Part shown: one piece after another, positions 25,883 to 36,788 of the stretch
Layout of the letters: each line of letters opens with the position of its first letter
Numbering within the stretch: position 1 is the stretch's first letter
NCBI GenBank assembly: GCA_018343915.1
Contig: JABRWF010000002.1
Location: 1,178,001 to 1,242,000, forward strand
Direction: 5' to 3'
Length of the DNA stretch: 64,000 nucleotides
Source of the DNA: Agroathelia rolfsii
Taxonomy: Eukaryota; Basidiomycota; Agaricomycetes; Amylocorticiales; Amylocorticiaceae
Notes under the pieces: generated by a model
What the model saw: the letters and a program-made list of their open reading frames with translations, nothing else
What the model was told of the DNA's origin: nothing
Database searches by the model: none
Position numbers and translations under genes: made by a program

Positions 25883-26984
25883 ATGTTGTTGCCCCAAGTT
25901 CATCTATTCCGGTGTGAAGACCCCGATCTTTTTGTTAAGTCAAGTCGTGATGGCGCCTCGTTTGGTGTCAAAAGGGAAGCACTAATGACCAGTGATGTAT
26001 TCCGTTCGTATTGGATCCAAGTGTTATTTGATTTACTCGGATTACTGAATTTTGCGCCAGGTGGTATGTTTGCCGTATGTGATGATGACCTAGATCATCA
26101 TGCTAAGGATGAAGTCTCTGCCAAACCTCGTAACGAAAGCCTTGAATTGGACGAGTCCGGCGAGACGCTTTCTGTTCTCCTTCACTTGCTACACACCCCA
26201 CCACCGCCACCACCCAGTCAAATCTACCCACTAGATTATGCTCCATCCACCGATTCCAATATCCCTAAGAAGTCTCATGGTCTGGCTAGTGAATATATGT
26301 CAGGATCCGTAATTCCCTTACCGTTGCTAGATCTGTTCTACGCCGTGGTCGACAAATACGCTCTCTCCGAATCAATTTCTCACTCTTTAAATGAGCATTT
26401 ACTGGCGCATGCATCTGATTCACCTCTGCAAGTATATTGTAAATCCATAGAGCTTGGCTTGTACGACATTGCCTCCCAGGCTAGCCGATACCTCATCTCT
26501 CCCCCAGTGTCGAAATACACCGACGAGGATATTCGTCAAATGCCCGGTATTGCGGCATACCATAAGCTGGTACAATTCCAGGCAGCACGGATTGAAGAAC
26601 TCAAATCCATTCTTCTCAAAGAAGAATTGTTTCCTCACGGCTATGGTGCCTGCCCAGCTGGTAATCACAGACAACAGGCCGAAGGTATATGGGAACAACG
26701 CAGGAGATTGCTAGCACCATGGATAGAAGCAGGTAGCTACTGCATGACTTTCCTCTCATTAACAACATCTATAATTTTCTCGCAGATACCGATATAGCTG
26801 CCGAGATGGGAGTGCTGCTTCCTAGAGTCGAATCGTGTCCCACTTGCTTGAAAGCATGCACTGCAGCCGTAGATATGATTGCTGTGAGTGATTTTTCTCC
26901 TCGCTTCATTCCCGGATCATACATTTATTCGATAATGTGATTCAGTACAAGACTTGCAAAGTTCCCAAGCGTATAAAATGGTAG
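25883..26984 (+). CDS. BTB/POZ domain protein
   Basis: The protein starts MLLPQVHLFRCEDPDLFVKS, then SFGVKREALMTSDVFR: a BTB entry pattern in which a 'D.D..F.. . . . F.V.R..L...S..F' segment is followed by DMF/GMF-like MFAVCDD. Central blocks are ESLELDESGETLSVLLHLLH, a Pro-run, PLPLLDLFYAVVDKYALSES, LNEHLLAHASDSPLQVY and YDIASQASRYLI. Two C-terminal introns are clear: GTAGCTAC..TCGCAG (A to DTDIAAEMG), and GTGAGT..TTCAG, joining DMIA to YKTCKVPKRIKW before TAG at 26982. The C-terminal Cys-containing tail (CPTCLKACTAAVDM) is common in this agaricomycete family. The protein may be an adaptor for ubiquitin ligases or transcription; the partner is unknown. The start and the stretch SYWIQVLFDLLGLLNFAPG (26008-26062) could be mis-modelled, because that stretch may be an in-frame intron. 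Confidence 0.75.
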
Positions 26985-27062
26985 TAGACGCATCAAAATA
27001 ACATCATGTATTATCTATCTGCAATTGGTATCATGTGAAGCATAATAAACAATCGAACACTT

Positions 27063-27807
27063 CTACTTATTGTGCCAAATGAGTGTGCGGAGATTGTTCC
27101 AGTGGTTCGAATCACGGTATAGGTAAGTCATGGAATTGAACATGCCAGGCTGGATGGTTTCTCCCCGATGTTCATACAGCCACATAACAGCACCCCATGA
27201 GAGTGCTGCGAACGCGGTGAACCATTTGGAGTCTGGTGGAACAGGGCGGACATCAAGCCCGGCCGTAGACGAGATCGAGTACGGCTTGTTGGCTCGAGGG
27301 AGGAATGATGCGACAACACGGGATACAACATATAGGACAATCTAGACACAATAATTTTCGGATCATCCTAAAACTGCACTTTGCGATATTGTCTTACCTG
27401 CTCGTTAACAGCAGTTCTGTCACCAAATACAATATAGCCACCAAGCAGGCCAGCCAAGAACGTGTCAGGGTTTCGCGACTTGCCCCCATTGAGCTTCTTA
27501 AGTATGAGAAGGAACGTCTTGTATAATGTTACAAATTTCGCAAGGTTCGTCGCATGCTGCTTCGTAGCACGGAATATTACTTTGCTTCGAGATTTCCAGC
27601 TGTAACGAACAGATCAGCTCTTACAGCTCTCTGATATATTTAGAAGATCCATTGTGCTGACTCTCCGCGACCAAAGATGATAGCCATGACTAATGCATGG
27701 GGGAATCGTACTTTAACTCCATAGACAAATCCATTTCTAGCACCCTTGACCAGAGAGAGAATGTCGTGAAAGGCCGGGTCGTTTATAAAGCTCTCGAGGG
27801 CGGACAT
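27063..27807 (-). CDS. Peroxisomal membrane protein PXMP4-like
   Basis: The start at 27807 gives MSALESFINDPAFHDILSLV, then KGARNGFVYGVKVRFPHALV, the hallmark KGxRNGxxYGxKxRxPHALVM block of PXMP4 (PMP24). A spliced second exon reads WKSRSKVIFRATKQHATNLA, then TFLAGLLGGYIVFGDRTAVN. A third exon reads IVLYVVSRVVASFLPRANKP, then WFTAFAALSWGAVMWLYEHR. The end is SMTYLYRDSNHWNNLRTLIW before HNK and the stop at 27063. The hydrophobic blocks match the Tim17/22/23/Pmp24-type four-helix fold of this family. Members sit in the peroxisomal membrane, where their exact function is unsettled. The coding frame was recovered only by splicing; unspliced minus-strand frames give a misleading reading. Confidence 0.9.
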
Positions 27808-28379
27808 GGTAAAGTGTATACAGAGGACGAATAACCGATGCAGGAAAGTATAAAGCTGCCTTTGTGAAGGAGACGTTGGGGGTTCAAAGCCAAGATTGCT
27901 GAGGTATCGAGCTTCCCCGCTAAATTGAGTGAGTAAGTCCCAATGCGAAAGTTCGGGCTGGTCACCACCGGTGTCTTATGCGGCAAGTGGACGCTCGGGC
28001 ACCGCCTGTTTCCGAGTCCGGACTGTCCGGATATCGCAAGTGGCCAAAATCAATCACATGCTGACAAGTTATAACAATCAACCAGCTGCATTTTCCTCAT
28101 CGGCGACGTAGTATAGTACGAAGTTGAATATCATTCTGAATAAACGCTACATATACGCTGCCCCATTTGGACTTGTAATAACTTAATTCATTGGTGCGCT
28201 GATGCGCATTTGATGATCGAATCCAAAGTTTGCGAACGTGTCAACAATCGCACATACTATTTTTTTTTATCTATTGTAATTGGATTCTTAATAATAGTGT
28301 ACATTTGAAGAAGCTATTAGAGCACCTAGCTAGTCAAGCTAAGTCGGAAATATCATAAAACACACATCAATTTATGTCA
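27808..28379. other. Intergenic region, no gene supported
   Basis: This is the promoter side of the PXMP4-like gene and the 3' flank of the chromodomain gene. A T-run occurs at about 28260. No motif-bearing frame was found. Confidence 0.4.
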
Positions 28380-31300
28380 TCAGTTATTAGAGTCCTTATC
28401 GTCAAACCATTGATCCTTAAAAGCGAATTGGTCCAGGGTCATCCATTCCAGCTGCATTACCACCGCCGTCATTTCATCAGCATCATCCCGCAAACTCTAA
28501 TAGAAAAAGGTACTCACGACATTATACTCAGGCGGAGGAGTTTCATTACTCGCGCCTACCACAACAAATCTTCGATACTTCTCCATCATAGGCGGCTGTA
28601 TCTGCAAGATAGCCATCTCATGCCCCACTTCGTCGAGGACGGTCTCCTTCCATTGCTCTGGGGTGTAAGTGATCGCCTGAGCATCATGATACTCCAAACA
28701 ATCCTTGAGAAGCGCCTCTGGGTCGGTGCGCGGGATTGAGACATCTTCGGAATGGAATACAGTGGGCGAGCTGCCCTGTCGTCGGCGATCCCAAGTAGAA
28801 CGAATGACGGATATTTTTCCTTCGTCGACGAGTTCTAAGATACCTTGGCAGACAAGGTCATCTCTGTTATGACATATTCATTCCCAGTTGATCAGATAAT
28901 GTCAAAATGGAATACGGTATGCGTTAAGGGGTGATGTACTCACGAATCATACAACTCAAGGAGATCTTCTCCGGGGTGTAGAACTTTGGCAAAGTTCGCA
29001 AGGACGAGCGGGGTAAGATAACAAGTCCAGAAAGCGTGAATCCCCAGCTTTCGCATAAGATCAAGGCAGCCTAAATAATTATCTTTTAATGCCTCCACGG
29101 TAAAGGTAACAGCACCTCCTATTAAGATATCATTGAATGAATAACAGCTCAAGCTATAAGCAGGGACTTTTACCCACCCAAAGGCCATATCTCCCGTACT
29201 CCCCACCTTTCCGGCTCGACAAGAGTACTGGTTCCATAAAGCCAAAAGGACATCGACGGACGCGTAGATTTGTAAATAGACAACTTTGCAAACTTGCTGA
29301 GCTCATTTAGCGATTCAACATGCATAAATACTGCACGTAACATGTCTTTCTCAAGTGACACATGTGTAGCTTGGCATTCATCCAGCACGTTCTGGAGTAA
29401 TGATATTTCGAGGTCGAGCATCTTTATGTCCCTTTGGGGAGTGAAGATGGCGAATGGCCTGTTGGGTTGCTTCATCCAATCGAACAGGTGCTTCGGAAAC
29501 TTGAGCAGCTGAACCGCTAAATGGAAACGCGATCGACTTTCCGATGTCAAGTCGTCACTATTGTCTATCGAGACGATACCGCAGGAAGGATCGACGGGGA
29601 AGGGTGGTGGGGGCATATCAGGTGCACAGAATTTCGAATACACCAGCGGATTCAGTTCCCAAGGAACAAGGAGCACGAGCAATGCATCAGAGGAAATGGG
29701 TAAATCGTTTGAGATGGAGAATTCTTCTCGTAATTTCTTGTTTCTAGAAGGAAAAGCGACGAGAATGGCTGCAGGAAGGTTGTCAAGATACAAATTCGCT
29801 GTAGTAAACTAAACTATGATAATCAGAATGTAGCATAAAAATAAATATACACAATTCTGACCTGTTTCTTGTGATGCATGTACTCGGAAAGCTGCCTAAA
29901 ATCGGCGGTTTTCTCCTCGACATCTGACGCCGTCATGACGGCTACTTGGCAAGGTCGCTGTCGTGACGAGAAAATCAATCTGAAGTCTTCTACATCTTGA
30001 AGCCTTTTAAAATGTAAGCTCTTTCCTTCAAGAAAAAGCTCGAAACGAGGCGATTCTGGGCCTCTACCCGGCAAATCGGAAGAGTCTGTTATCTTGGCTT
30101 GACACAAACGATGTTCGCTTTCATCCGCGCTAATGTGCATATCGCCTTCCCATTTCCATTTTTTGGCGATTTTCACACTCGGAATGATAAATTTGCGACC
30201 CGAGCCCGACTGACCAGGTAGATTTGGCGGTGGTCTAGCAGAAGGAATTTCATAAAGCAAACGCGGAAAGTGTGGTGGGTTGGCTTACCGTTTTGCAGGC
30301 GGAAGACTCCTGGATATTTGATTTCAATTAAGGACATAAATATGCATCGTTATACGAAAAGAGCCGTACATTGTTTCCAAGAAATCGCTAGCATCCGTCA
30401 AGTTGGGGGGTTTTGTGGGTCTAAAGCGAGTATAAGTTCATATATAATAACCAAGAGATCTCCCAAAAGCGCACATTGGTTCGTTTGCTGGCTTATCATG
30501 CGGGGAAAACAATCCCTCAAAACCAGCGTCATCGTCATCATTAGGAGCAGAAGGCTTCCGTTGCAAGGATGGGCGCAATCGTGCGCCATCTCCAGAATCA
30601 GGCCGGCCACCTATGGCGGTGATTGTCGTGGGACTCGCGACAACAGAGTTTTTGGCAGGTATGGTAAGTGCAGTAACACGCTCTGAGCTAGTTCCTGTTT
30701 TATTTTTCTTGAAGCTTAAATTTGCCAATGCGCTGCGTGAGACTGGTTCCGGCTTCACCGCGCTCTGTCCGAGTCGACTTTTGGTTGAGAGCGAGCTTCC
30801 GGATACAACATTAGGTGGGTTCTGGAAGGATGTCTTTGGAGTGTTTGCAGATGGCCGGGCGAGAACAGGCGGTTTGATGGTTAATTTGAAGCCGCTGGAA
30901 CTGCCTGTCCCCGAAGCAGAAATCTTGATCCTGGATGTTTTTGTAACTGTAGAGCATTCGGAGCTGGAATCAGCTTCATCGAATAGAGGATCGAAAGAGT
31001 CAGAGTGGTCTGAGCGGTGCAGAGAAGACCCCTGTTTCTGCGTGTCCAAAGTTGTCTCGCTACTCTTCTTGACGGCTTTCCCTTTTAATTTAGACGAGAC
31101 CTTTGATAGGGGCACATCGTCTGAGTCCTGTATTGTTAGCTAACGTTCAGTACCAGTAGCTGATCAAAGACGAAAACGGGTGAAATGCTAACATCGGAAT
31201 CGTTGACTGTGCGCTTGGTTTTCTTCTGTGATGAAGATTTCGTATCTTCCTATGTTCAAAAATAAGATATGAACTGGATTTTACTAGGACAGAAACTCGA

Positions 31301-32014
31301 ACCTTGCTATTGCGTTGCTTGGACTTTCCCTTCATGGCTTCTTTCTTCTTCTTTTCTTCTGCTTGCGGAGCAATATTCTCCCGATAGAAATGCTCTTTCT
31401 CCATCTCTAGATAGGAAACAATGAGAAATCCTGTAAACAAGCCAGGAAAAAAGTATGCAGTACCAATCCAACTCTTTTTAGGTTTGAATTCATGTTCTGG
31501 TGGAGGTTTCTTGGTGCGATGCTCAGGACCTATATTTTTCCAGAAACTCTCCACTAGTCTTTCGCACGAGGCCAAGTTGACTTCGGGCTCCCATGAGTCG
31601 TCGGAATCTGGGTATCCATACCACTGCAGAGTCCACGTTAGATTGTCACTGATGAGACGTAGCCTGGCATATGGTTATCATTCACATGAACAAGATATTC
31701 CTGCAATAAAAGATGGCCATTTCAGATCACGAAACAGTTACTATATCATATAATCATTTACCCATGAGAGTTTCTTTTGGTTTACATCTCTTCTAGCGCC
31801 AACGAGGACCTCTGAATCGTGACGATAATTCAGCTGAGCTGCAGCGAATGCATTTAGACGAATATCAGTTGCACATACCAACAAGAAAGACCTCATCTTC
31901 CTCCTCTGTATTTTCCGAGCTGTGATCGGAGTCGCGGTCGGATTCTATAACTCTGGACCTTTTGTTTCGTTCAAAGGAGGCATAGTCTGCCTTGCGTTTC
32001 TTCGCGCTATCCAT
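28380..32014 (-). CDS. Large chromodomain protein (heterochromatin factor-like)
   Basis: The start at 32014 gives MDSAKKRKADYASFERNKRS, then an acidic stretch ending EEEDEVFLV. Splicing yields a chromodomain: VFLVAQLNYRHDSEVLVG, KKLSWEYLVHWYGYPDSDDS, WEPEVNLASCERLVESFW. It has the WYGYP..DDSWEPEVNL core that binds methylated histone tails. A long basic, Ser-rich linker follows (KKKKEAMKGKSKQ, ISASGTGSSSGFKLTIKPP). The C-terminal half of several hundred residues contains SGSGRKFIIPSVKIAKKWKW, CQVAVMTASDVEEKTADFRQ, LLVLLVPWELNPLVYSKFC, SLEKDMLRAVFMHVESLNEL, TVEALKDNYLGCLDLMRKLG and EYHDAQAITYTPEQWKETVL. It ends FKDQWFDDKDSNN. I do not recognise the C-terminal half. The general layout resembles Chp1-like or other HP1-related silencing proteins, but this is an inference. 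More than ten introns are present. Confidence 0.8.
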
Positions 32015-32137
32015 TGCTTGATTACCACTTGCGGCGGAATGGACTGACAACGGTGGCGCGCGCACTCGCCCGTCGGTGGCTGCAAAGAACTCGTTTGTGT
32101 CCGAAGCTTCCGTTCTTTCCTCGTCACAAATTCCGCC
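32015..32137. promoter_or_regulatory. Compact divergent promoter, chromodomain gene / complex I subunit
   Basis: Only 123 bp separate the start codons of the two oppositely transcribed genes. Both promoters and both leaders must fit here, so shared control is likely. No TATA box was seen. If the chromodomain gene starts at an in-frame upstream ATG (32065), the gap is even smaller. Confidence 0.5.
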
Positions 32138-33343
32138 ATGAGCCTTGCTTTCAGAGCGTCTGGGCGTATTCTTACTGCAGTCAGGCCTAGGACGACTGCA
32201 GGCGCCGCCATTTTATCCAGGCGTATCCAGTCGTCTGCTGCGAACAAAGGTATGTGTTTACGCTCTTATTGTGGATGGACGGCGGTGTTGCTCGTCTCCG
32301 CATCATCTATCATTCAAACTAACACTCTTCTGTATAACCAGGTGTGAATTGTGTTATTTGTATGGCAATTCTCGAAAGCTAATGAATATCGTGCACCAAA
32401 AGCGTCGTCATCTCCCTTTACGGAGCCCACCTCGCCAAATCCTACAGTTTCTAAATATGCCAAGACAACGGCGGCGCTACACACCTATGGTTCCTACCTC
32501 ACCCAATGCCTTCCTAAATTCATTCAACAATTCTCTGTGCTCAAAGACGAGCTTACTCTCTACGTTGCACCCTCGGCTGTGATCCCCGTGCTGACCTTCC
32601 TTCGGGATCACTCGCAGTGCCAGTTCAAGGCCCTTATGGATATCAGCGGTGTGGATTTCCCTGAGCGGGAGAAGCGCTTCGAGGTGGTCTATCATCTGTT
32701 GAGCGTTCAAAATGCGGGCAGAATCCGTGTCAAGACGTATGCTAGTGAGGCAGACCCCGTGCCGAGCGCTGTAGGTCTCTTCAGGGGTGCGGACTGGTAC
32801 GAGCGGGAGACATGGGATATGTATGGCATCTTCTTTACTGACCACCCGGATCTGTACGTATTCTCAACCATGTTTCGCTTTTGATGAACATGGACTAACC
32901 TTATCACAGCCGCCGTATTCTTACGGATTACGGTTCGTATATTTAAAATCTTGTTCGGTTGACTATAATTTGACCCGTCTTTAGGCTTTGATGGCCACCC
33001 CCTCCGCAAGGACTTCCCACTTACCGTAAGAGAATTCGCAGCTTATGTTTTGTATCTAAAAAAAAAATTGATCCGTAATCCATACAGGGCTACACTGAGG
33101 TTCGCTACGACGAAGAGCAGAAGCGCGTCGTCTACGAGCCTCTGCAATTGACACAGGCATTCCGGTGCGGATTGGTGTTCTCGCACTATCATAATAGTTC
33201 TTACTAACTTTTTTCCCCTCTGCAGCAATTTCGAGTCTCAGTCTCCCTGGGAGCAAGTTGGCGCTGGCACAGAACCCAACAGGCCAGACAACTTCAAGCC
33301 GCTACCACCGCCCCCACAACCTGAAGAGCCGAAAAAGGCATAA
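32138..33343 (+). CDS. NADH-ubiquinone oxidoreductase 30-kDa subunit (NDUFS3), mitochondrial
   Basis: A core peripheral-arm subunit of respiratory complex I near the ubiquinone site. The N-terminus [20 protein letters not shown] is a mitochondrial presequence, followed by an intron after AANK. Body blocks are [59 protein letters not shown] and [17 protein letters not shown]. The family signature is spread over [27 protein letters not shown] and [20 protein letters not shown]. The end is [13 protein letters not shown], a fungal-type Pro-rich tail. Short introns split the signature region; one exon encodes only RRILTDYG. The length fits the family. Confidence 0.97.
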
Positions 33344-33954
33344 TAGTAGAGCTATCCTGTCATATTTACCATCTAGAATGGCATCATCTCGTTTCATCGT
33401 CTTTTAACTTTACTCTTTCGTATAAAACATTGCATCAGAAGGACTACTTGTGGCTATTCCCGCTTGCATGCTCCCGTAAGAGCCGTGCTCGTATGGCCCC
33501 GATCAGGATCACGTGACACCATCTCTGTCAGAATATACAGCTTACCTTCTCAATCGCCAATACCTTTACTACACATATACATCACACCGTTACGGCTATG
33601 GCTCAGAGGACCCAGAAAGAAGATCAGCGATTATGGTACCAGTACTGGTGGCAAGGCAGCGTGCCATTGACAGACATGTACCCAAATATCTTCATTTGAT
33701 CCTTCGATTAAGACTCACGCTAAAGCATCGATGATCTTACTCCTGTATTTACCTCTCCTGTCGAACAAAACTATCAAGGTGTTCAATGTTAATATTTAAG
33801 CGTTCATTGCTTATTCATCGTCATCATTCAGAATTGCAAAATACTAGAAATACACTTTCAATCATTAGAGGAAACCCAAAAAGACTTCTCGAGACGTGTG
33901 GTTCATGCATCACTAGCTCGCTATTATGGTACCTGGAACCCCTCCCCCCAGCGC
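33344..33954. other. Intergenic region between convergent genes
   Basis: This holds the 3' flanks of the complex I gene and the MTC1-family gene. Open frames are short and motif-free. Confidence 0.4.
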
Positions 33955-35701
33955 TCACTCCTTCTCAACAACTACCCCATCTTCATCCACACTTTCCTCC
34001 TCCTCCTCCTCCTCCTCCTCCTCTTCGTCTTCTTCATCTTCCTCCTCTTCCTCCTCTGCACCCTTCACTTCTTTCCCCTTCACCCCACTTGCAGCTCCCA
34101 CCCCTTCCTCATCCTTCACAGGCGCTGTCTTCTTCTTCTGCCCCCACCCCATCCGTGCCGCTAAATACTGCTGTCCGACGACCTCGACGCCGACCCGCAA
34201 CGCCTCCGCGACGAGATCCTCGACCCACTCGTTCCCTGCATCGTCCCACACCTCGATCCATGCCACCGGCACGGGCTGCGTCGTCGTTGTGAACTGCAGC
34301 GCGTGGCCCGGGTCGGAGAGGTCAAGGAGGAAGTGGAGTGTGGGCTGTTGTTGTTGTTGCTGCTGCTGCTGGGGTGGTGATGATGGCTGAGCGGGCTGGG
34401 ATGAGGTGGTGGGTAGAGATGGTGGGGCGGGGAGGGTAAGCGAGGATGTGTACGCCTGAATGCGGAGGTATACATCCGAGTATGTCGTTGGGTTCTTGAT
34501 CGATGAGGTATTGGATGGTGTGGCGGAGGTGGAAGTGACGTGCTTGATTAGATCTTGAAGGTTGGCCTGGATTGATCGTGTAGAAAACGGACGTTAGGGG
34601 CGATTGGGAGGTAAATACAGATATAAGCGACATACCTGCGATAGCTTCAGAGCGGCGTCATAGCCTTCGACGGCGTTGAGTTCGCGCACGCCGCTGTTGT
34701 CGCCTTTGGGACGAGATTCTGGGCCCCCGCGGTTGAGAACAAGGTCGCCACCTTCAACTTGCTCCATGAGCTATAAAGAGTGGTAAGTTTCAGATATGCC
34801 TGAGGACGATAGAATAATTTACCGTTGAGAGAGATCGGTATGTCAGACTCTCGATGCCCTCGTACCCGCGCATATCATAGCTCAGCCAGATTTGGATGAC
34901 TTCATGCTCTGAGATAGGCGGTGCAACGACGTTGAGAATATCTGTCAGAGTAGATAATCCCACACGCTTGAAGTCCTGGCCTTACAATAGAAGCATTTTA
35001 ATCGCATATCTCCGTCTCGTGATCCAACCAAAGGACGTACCTAGCTTATCTAGCTGGGCGTTTTTGGCATATTCAAGGACAGTACCACCTCTGGCCTGGG
35101 CATACTCCAGCATACGCTTTGCCTGCTCACTCTGGCTGACCCGCTCATCGACAACAGTACGTGCCTGTTTGACCTGCTCGTCTACGACAGTCCGGGCCTG
35201 CTGCAGTGCTGCTGATGCGCTGGACCACACGTTACCCCATCCCCATCCCCCTGATTGTGCCGGTGCAGCAGCAGCAGCAGCGGGAGCAGGAGGCTCGGGA
35301 GCAACATCCCCAGCGGTGGTGCTGCTTGCGGTGGAGAGTGACGATCTCATCATGGGCGCAGTGAGTGAGCCAGTACCGTCGCTTGATAGGCTTGATCGCA
35401 TGGGCCCAGCTGAGATGCCAACGCGCACACGCTCGGTGCTCTTGCGCAGCGTAGGTGTCGCCGACCGTGGGGTAGACGATCTTGTAGGCTCAGAGCTCTT
35501 CTGTGTGATCTCGTCGAGGAAGGCGAGGACGTCTTCGCCTTGTGAGGGGGCGCCTGTTGATGCCGATCCTGCTGGTGCTGCGGTATTCGACGATGATGAT
35601 TGTGCAGCACCTGCAGACGATGGTTGGGTATTAAGACTGTCGAGGTCGTTGAGAAGCGCGAGGGCCTCTTCTTGCTTGGATTTTGACTTAGCAGAGGCCA
35701 T
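33955..35701 (-). CDS. MTC1 family protein (maintenance of telomere capping 1-like)
   Basis: The start at 35701 gives MASAKSKSKQEEALALLNDL. A segment EDVLAFLDEITQKS follows a Ser/Ala linker, matching the family's two N-terminal 'LLNDLD / FLDEIT' blocks. WGWGNVWSSASAALQQARTV and duplicated QARTVVDE segments are also typical. The C-terminal domain contains VVAPPISEHEVIQIWLSYDM, DVYLRIQAYTSSL, LHFLLDLSDPGHAL and WIEVWDDAGNEWVEDLVAEA, then VGVEVVGQQYLAARMGWG. The tail is a long Glu/Asp homopolymer (EEEEEDEEDEEEE...), and a poly-Gln run lies mid-protein (about 34347-34370). Yeast Mtc1 associates with Golgi/COPI transport and affects telomere capping genetically. Its molecular role is unclear. Confidence 0.85.
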
Positions 35702-35886
35702 GACGGTAGTGGTGATTTGATTGATGTTACTGCACAAGATGTAGGATGAAAGATGAGATGAAGATGGAGAGCGTTGTAATGTTCTCGTGCTGCATTGGTG
35801 TCATCTCGACACTAGCACTTTCACCACCACACCACCACCACCATCATCATCATCATCACTTTTGTATACTATATTACCACTCGACT
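35702..35886. promoter_or_regulatory. Divergent promoter with CAC/ATC repeat, MTC1-like / SPF27
   Basis: The two start codons are 185 bp apart. A CCACCAC/ATCATC microsatellite fills about 35821-35858, close to the SPF27 start. Shared regulation is inferred from the spacing only. Confidence 0.5.
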
Positions 35887-36630
35887 ATGGAGGCAGATGC
35901 TGCAGCTCCCGTTTTATTTGACTCGCTGCCATATTACGATAATGACCTAGAGGAAAACCCCTCGTTGCGCGAAAAGGTGGAAAAAGAGCTCGCGCGAGAA
36001 CCAAAGCCACCTGCTGCACTCCATCCTCGCGTCCCGCCTCCATTCGAACTGTTCAAAAACAATCCTCTGCTACAGGCAGAACTGAAACGCGTAGAAGACC
36101 ACGAACCTCTGCCGCAATTAGATACATCACGTTATCAATTACCAGCGCCGGTAGATGCCAGCGACGAAGAATGGCAAAAGGCACTGGACAATGCCAGGGC
36201 ACAACTTGAACATCAACGCATACGGTATGACATACGATCACTCCAAGCACGTGGTAATTCTGAATGCATTAAAGACAGACCAATCTGTCGTTGCTGCAGC
36301 AATATGGCGCGAATACATGGAAGATACACAACTATCTCCTAGAAGCCTCGGTGAAGCAGGGTGAAAAGACATTGGAGGAATTGAATACGCAGACGACAGA
36401 GCTGAATCGCAAACGCAAGAATGAGCAGGTGAGTAGTTTTGTGTGGTTCAAAATTGAAGTGGTACTGATAATGTCTGCAGACTGACCTTGGAAATCGACT
36501 GACGGCATTGGAGACGCGGTGGACGGAGCTGATCTCGAATGTGCTGCAGATTGAGCTGGCGAATGCGGCGCTGGATGCGGAGGTGGATCGACTGAACAAG
36601 CGAGAGGCTGAGTTAGCTGGTGGTGTATAA
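35887..36630 (+). CDS. Pre-mRNA-splicing factor SPF27 (BCAS2/Cwf7)
   Basis: A subunit of the Prp19/NineTeen complex of the spliceosome. It starts MEADAAAPVLFDSLPYYDND, the family's 'DSLPYYD' opening, then LREKVEKELARE. RVPPPFELFKNNPLLQAELK and EEWQKALDNARAQLEHQ follow. After an intron comes a helical part ending in a coiled coil: LEELNTQTTELNRKRKNEQ, then ALETRWTELISNVLQIELAN and EVDRLNKREAELAGGV. The length of roughly 200 residues matches SPF27. Two to four short introns are present. Confidence 0.93.
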
Positions 36631-36788
36631 GTTGAAATTGGTAGTTGATATTATGATAATTATTATTGCATCTGCGGGGGGGAATTGCCATAAAAGGCGC
36701 GGAAGACGCATGGCTTCTGGAGTAGCAGCAGCAGCCGCAACTCGTCCAGTAGCGCACAAAGACTACTACAACTCATCTTCACTCGTTC

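Noticed and set aside
30613..31143. A 176-codon plus-strand frame
   Set aside because: It is antisense to the chromodomain gene linker, with no domain of its own.
34896..35720. A 274-codon plus-strand frame
   Set aside because: It is antisense to the MTC1-family gene; the minus-strand reading has the family blocks.
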